A DNA stretch of 6,312 nucleotides, taken from Frankiaceae bacterium (GTDB lineage: Bacteria > Actinomycetota > Actinomycetes > JAVEEB01). This document shows positions 4,363 through 6,312 of this stretch, piece by piece. Both the position numbers and the translations under genes were made by a program. Numbering within the stretch: the stretch's first letter is position 1; the number at the start of each line of letters is the position of its first letter. The stretch is from assembly GCA_030840665.1 (NCBI GenBank), contig JAVEEB010000016.1, forward strand, positions 1 to 6,312, read 5' to 3'. The notes below the pieces were generated by a model. It was not told where the DNA came from. It ran no database searches and saw only the letters and a program-made list of their open reading frames with translations.

Positions 4363-5432
4363 GGCCGCACCTCGAACACGCGGTTGAACGGCGTCGAGGT
4401 CGCGAGGCGCACGGACGTGAGCCCGCCCGCCGCGAGCGCGCGCTCGAGGTCCGCGTCGGACGCCTGGGCGCCGAGCACCGGGGAGTCCGCCGCGCCGTAA
4501 CGGATGGCGTTGAGCGTGCAGATCGTCGTCGACGCCGAGTAGAACACCCGCCCGACCGGGTTGAGGTTGTCCGCGACATCGTGGCCCGCCTGGGGTTCCA
4601 CCAGAAGAAGCGTCCCGCCCGGTGACAGTGCCCTGGCGATGTGGCGCGCCGCGTCGATCGGGCGGCCCATGTCGTGAAAACAGTCGAAGAGGGTCACCAG
4701 GTCGTAATCCTTGCCCGGGAAGTCGTCGGCGCCGGCCACCTGGAACGTCACCCGGTCGGCGACCCCGGCCTCCGCTGCCCGCTTGCGCGCCGCGTCGATG
4801 GAGGCGGCGTGAAAATCGAAGCCCACGAACCGACTCGCCGGATAGGCCTGCGCCATCAGGATTGTCGAGGCGCCGTGGCCACACCCGACGTCGGCGACGC
4901 GGGCGCCGGCCACCAGCTTGTCGACGACACCGTCGAGCGACGGCAGCCACGAGTCGACGAGATTCGCGGCATACCCCGGCCGGAAGAAGCGCTCGGTCCC
5001 TTCGAAGAGCAGCGCGTCGTGCTCGTCCCAGCCGTACCCGCGTCCGCTGCGGAGAGCGTCGGTGATGCGGTCGATGTCGCGGCCGACGGACAAGGCGATC
5101 TGGAACGCACCCGGGAGGAACGCGGGGCTCGACTCGTCGGCGAGGGTGAACTCCTGTTCCGGCGACAGCGCGTACGAGTCGGTCGGTGCGTCATACGTGA
5201 CGTAGCCGGCTGCGGCGTTGGCCCGGAGCCATTCCGCAACGGACCTTTCCCGGATCCCTGTCCTGGTTGAGATGTCGGCGGCGGTTTGGCGGCCACCGGC
5301 GGCGAGCGCCTTGTACAGACCGAGCCGGTCGCCGAGGACAACGAGCGGCGCGAAGAGGGCGGCGCCGAAGTCGGTGACGAATTGCCCGACGAATGCGTCG
5401 ACCTTGTCCGGGTTGAGCGTGGTGGTGTCCAT
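4359..5432 (-). CDS. Winged-helix class I SAM-dependent methyltransferase (Rv2258c-like)
   Basis: The product is 357 residues. An N-terminal winged-helix-like region covers about 10-100 (FVTDFGAALFAPLVVLGDRLGLY, then TAADISTRTGIRERSVAEWLRANAAAGYV). It resembles the dimerisation/lid part of Rv2258c-type and O-methyltransferase-type enzymes rather than a DNA-binding regulator. The Rossmann domain follows: motif I VADVGCGHG (179-187), acidic D206 in VGFDFH that would hold the SAM ribose, then YDLVTLFDCFHDM (243-255) and LSPGGTLLLVEP. The intact SAM site implies an active methyltransferase; the acceptor is unknown, and length and layout match Rv2258c of Mycobacterium tuberculosis, whose substrate is also not settled to my knowledge. 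The ATG at 5432 has AGGGAG about ten bases upstream, a long but usable gap. It heads a two-gene operon with the SnoaL-like gene and is divergent from a SARP regulator across 110 bp, so control by that regulator is plausible. Confidence 0.88.
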   Translation of the reverse strand: MDTTTLNPDKVDAFVGQFVTDFGAALFAPLVVLGDRLGLYKALAAGGRQTAADISTRTGIRERSVAEWLRANAAAGYVTYDAPTDSYALSPEQEFTLADESSPAFLPGAFQIALSVGRDIDRITDALRSGRGYGWDEHDALLFEGTERFFRPGYAANLVDSWLPSLDGVVDKLVAGARVADVGCGHGASTILMAQAYPASRFVGFDFHAASIDAARKRAAEAGVADRVTFQVAGADDFPGKDYDLVTLFDCFHDMGRPIDAARHIARALSPGGTLLLVEPQAGHDVADNLNPVGRVFYSASTTICTLNAIRYGAADSPVLGAQASDADLERALAAGGLTSVRLATSTPFNRVFEVRP

Positions 5433-5542
5433 CCGACATCAGCTCCCTTGTCCGCGGGTCACGGGCGTGACCCGGTCTTGCGGAAGGCACGCTAGGGAGA
5501 CGAGATTGCAGGCAGATAGCAGCGAACAGGCGGTCTCGCGCG
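5433..5542. promoter_or_regulatory. Divergent control region between methyltransferase and SARP genes
   Basis: This 110-bp gap must hold promoters for both directions. On the plus strand TTGCGG (5478-5483) is followed after 17 bases by CGAGAT, a weak pair. No good pair was found on the minus strand. SARP proteins usually bind direct heptamer repeats near -35; CAGGC recurs in 5509-5531 but the spacing does not form a clear array. Only the 5455-5474 palindrome is a strong signal. Confidence 0.35.
5455..5474. promoter_or_regulatory. 20-bp palindrome in the methyltransferase/SARP divergent region
   Basis: CGGGTCACG (5455-5463) and CGTGACCCG (5466-5474) are perfect 9-bp arms separated by GG. The site lies 22 bases before the methyltransferase ATG, just upstream of its AGGGAG ribosome site, and about 70 bases before the SARP start. 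It would work as an operator for a dimeric repressor or as a leader hairpin in the methyltransferase mRNA. It lacks a U-tract, so it is not a standard terminator. Confidence 0.6.
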
Positions 5543-6312
5543 ATGTCGGTGCACGTGCAGGTTCTCGGCACGTACGTCGCTGTCCGCGACGGCGCCCCGA
5601 TTCCGGACACGGCGTACGGCGGCCGGCTCCCGCGGCGACTCGCCCGTTTCCTGGCGACCCGCGCGGACCACGCGGCGTCACAGGCCGCCATCGCCGACGC
5701 GCTGTGGGGAGCCGACCAACCCGGGGACCCGGCGGCCAACGTCGCGGTGCTCGTCAACCGGTTGCGGCGCGCCCTCGGTGACGCGGCGGTCGTGACGATG
5801 GACGGCGGCTACCGGTTCGGCGGCCACGTGATCGTCGACGCGGATCGTTTTGGGTCGCTCATCGGGGAAGGGCAGTCGGCTGCTGCCGCCGGGCGACCCC
5901 AGGACGCGTATGCCGCGTACCGGGCCGCCCTTGCGTTGTGGCGCGGCCCGCCTCCCGCCGACGTCGACGCGTGGTGGGCGGACGAGGCGAGCACGCACTG
6001 GCGGCAGGCGAGGCTCGACGCCCTTCTCGGCGTCTCGGAAGCGGCGCTCGAGCTCGGGAACCCGGCAGCGGCGCTCGCCTGCGCCCGCGAGGCCATCGCG
6101 GAGGACCCGTTGCGCGAGGCGGCCCACCTGCTGGTCGTGCGGGCCCGGGCGGCCGGTGGCGATCCGGCGGGTGCCCTGGACGACTGGCAGGCGATGCGGG
6201 CGACGTTCGCGGAGGAGCTCGGCATCGAACCGTCGGCCGCCGCGCACGAGGTGCAGCGGGCTGTCCTGGCCGCCGCGACCTCCCCGGCGCCCGCCGGCCG
6301 GCCCTCACGCGA
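5543..6312 (+). CDS. SARP/AfsR-type regulator with BTAD domain, N-terminal part
   Basis: The frame is open for 256 codons to the right edge, so the C-terminus is missing. Residues 3-95 form an OmpR/PhoB-type winged helix: VQVLGTYVAVRDG at the start, LPRRLARFLATRADHAAS, then ALWGADQPGDPAANVAVLVN and RLRRALGDAAVVTMDGGYRF, the typical SARP recognition helix and wing. Residues about 99-243 are a bacterial transcriptional activation domain, a tetratricopeptide-like helical bundle, with AYRAALALWRGPPPADV, DPLREAAHLLVVRARAAGG and the closing FAEELGIEPSAAAHEVQ. A low-complexity APAGRPSR linker starts at the edge, hinting at a further domain, as in AfsR-like proteins with an NTPase, rather than a short SARP; this is inference. 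SARPs activate secondary-metabolite genes. The neighbouring divergent methyltransferase operon is the nearest likely target. The ATG at 5543 fits the family N-terminus, although its ribosome site (CAGGCGG nine bases upstream) is weak. Confidence 0.87.
   Translation, partial: MSVHVQVLGTYVAVRDGAPIPDTAYGGRLPRRLARFLATRADHAASQAAIADALWGADQPGDPAANVAVLVNRLRRALGDAAVVTMDGGYRFGGHVIVDADRFGSLIGEGQSAAAAGRPQDAYAAYRAALALWRGPPPADVDAWWADEASTHWRQARLDALLGVSEAALELGNPAAALACAREAIAEDPLREAAHLLVVRARAAGGDPAGALDDWQAMRATFAEELGIEPSAAAHEVQRAVLAAATSPAPAGRPSR

Noticed and set aside
4363..4950. N-terminal extension of the SnoaL frame into the methyltransferase gene
   Set aside because: Same strand but a different frame of the methyltransferase, arginine-rich and low-complexity; SnoaL starts at the GTGA overlap.
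4641..5270. Plus-strand open frame opposite the methyltransferase
   Set aside because: No family features; the opposite strand has an intact SAM-binding motif and continuous methyltransferase similarity.
5501..5535. SARP heptamer direct-repeat array
   Set aside because: CAGGC recurs, but the spacing is not the regular 11 or 22 bp expected, and there are too few copies.
5678..6308. Minus-strand frames opposite the SARP gene
   Set aside because: Arginine/proline-rich shadow translations; the plus strand encodes a clear winged helix plus BTAD domain.
1..6312. tRNA, rRNA, CRISPR, transposase or attachment-site signals
   Set aside because: None recognised on either strand by eye; the only repeats are the short ones listed.

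Overview
The window is GC-rich, with strong G/C preference at third codon positions. Its gene families (a secreted GH15 enzyme with a glucodextranase-type N domain, a monocupin beside a divergent TetR regulator, a small S4 protein, an ROK kinase, an Rv2258c-like methyltransferase and a BTAD/SARP regulator) are typical of soil Actinomycetota. The genus cannot be named from the sequence alone. Eight protein genes fill almost all of the window, two of them cut by its edges. No RNA gene, CRISPR array, insertion sequence or integrase was seen.

Layout from left to right: (1) 1-1231, minus strand: N-terminal 410 residues of an exported GH15 glucoamylase/glucodextranase, running off the left edge before its catalytic glutamates. 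(2) 1232-1398: a non-coding leader with a GC-rich hairpin. (3) 1399-1944, minus: a monocupin with complete metal-binding motifs. (4) 1945-2019: a short divergent control region holding a 34-bp palindrome. A good sigma70-type promoter for the cupin lies inside it, and a weaker mirror-image one faces tetR. (5) 2020-2697, plus: a TetR-family regulator. (6) 2645-2851, minus: a 68-residue S4 RNA-binding protein whose 3' end overlaps that of tetR, with an 18-bp tandem duplication at the junction. (7) 2919-3992, plus: an ROK-family sugar kinase with an altered zinc site. (8) 3994-4362 and 4359-5432, minus: a translationally coupled pair, a winged-helix SAM methyltransferase followed by a SnoaL-like protein. 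(9) 5433-5542: a divergent control region with a perfect 9-bp-arm palindrome. (10) 5543-6312, plus: a SARP/BTAD regulator running off the right edge.

Functionally the window looks like three loosely connected modules. The cupin and its divergent TetR resemble a ligand-induced oxidation or detoxification pair. The GH15 enzyme (glucose release outside the cell) and the ROK kinase (sugar phosphorylation inside) could belong to the same sugar-use economy, although other genes separate them. The SARP, methyltransferase and SnoaL set looks like a small regulated tailoring unit of the kind found at the edges of secondary-metabolite loci. Nothing here is clearly a new defence or mobile system. The most informative signals are the promoter-embedded palindrome, the stop-codon duplication at the tetR/S4 junction, the altered ROK zinc motif and the palindrome between the SARP gene and the methyltransferase.
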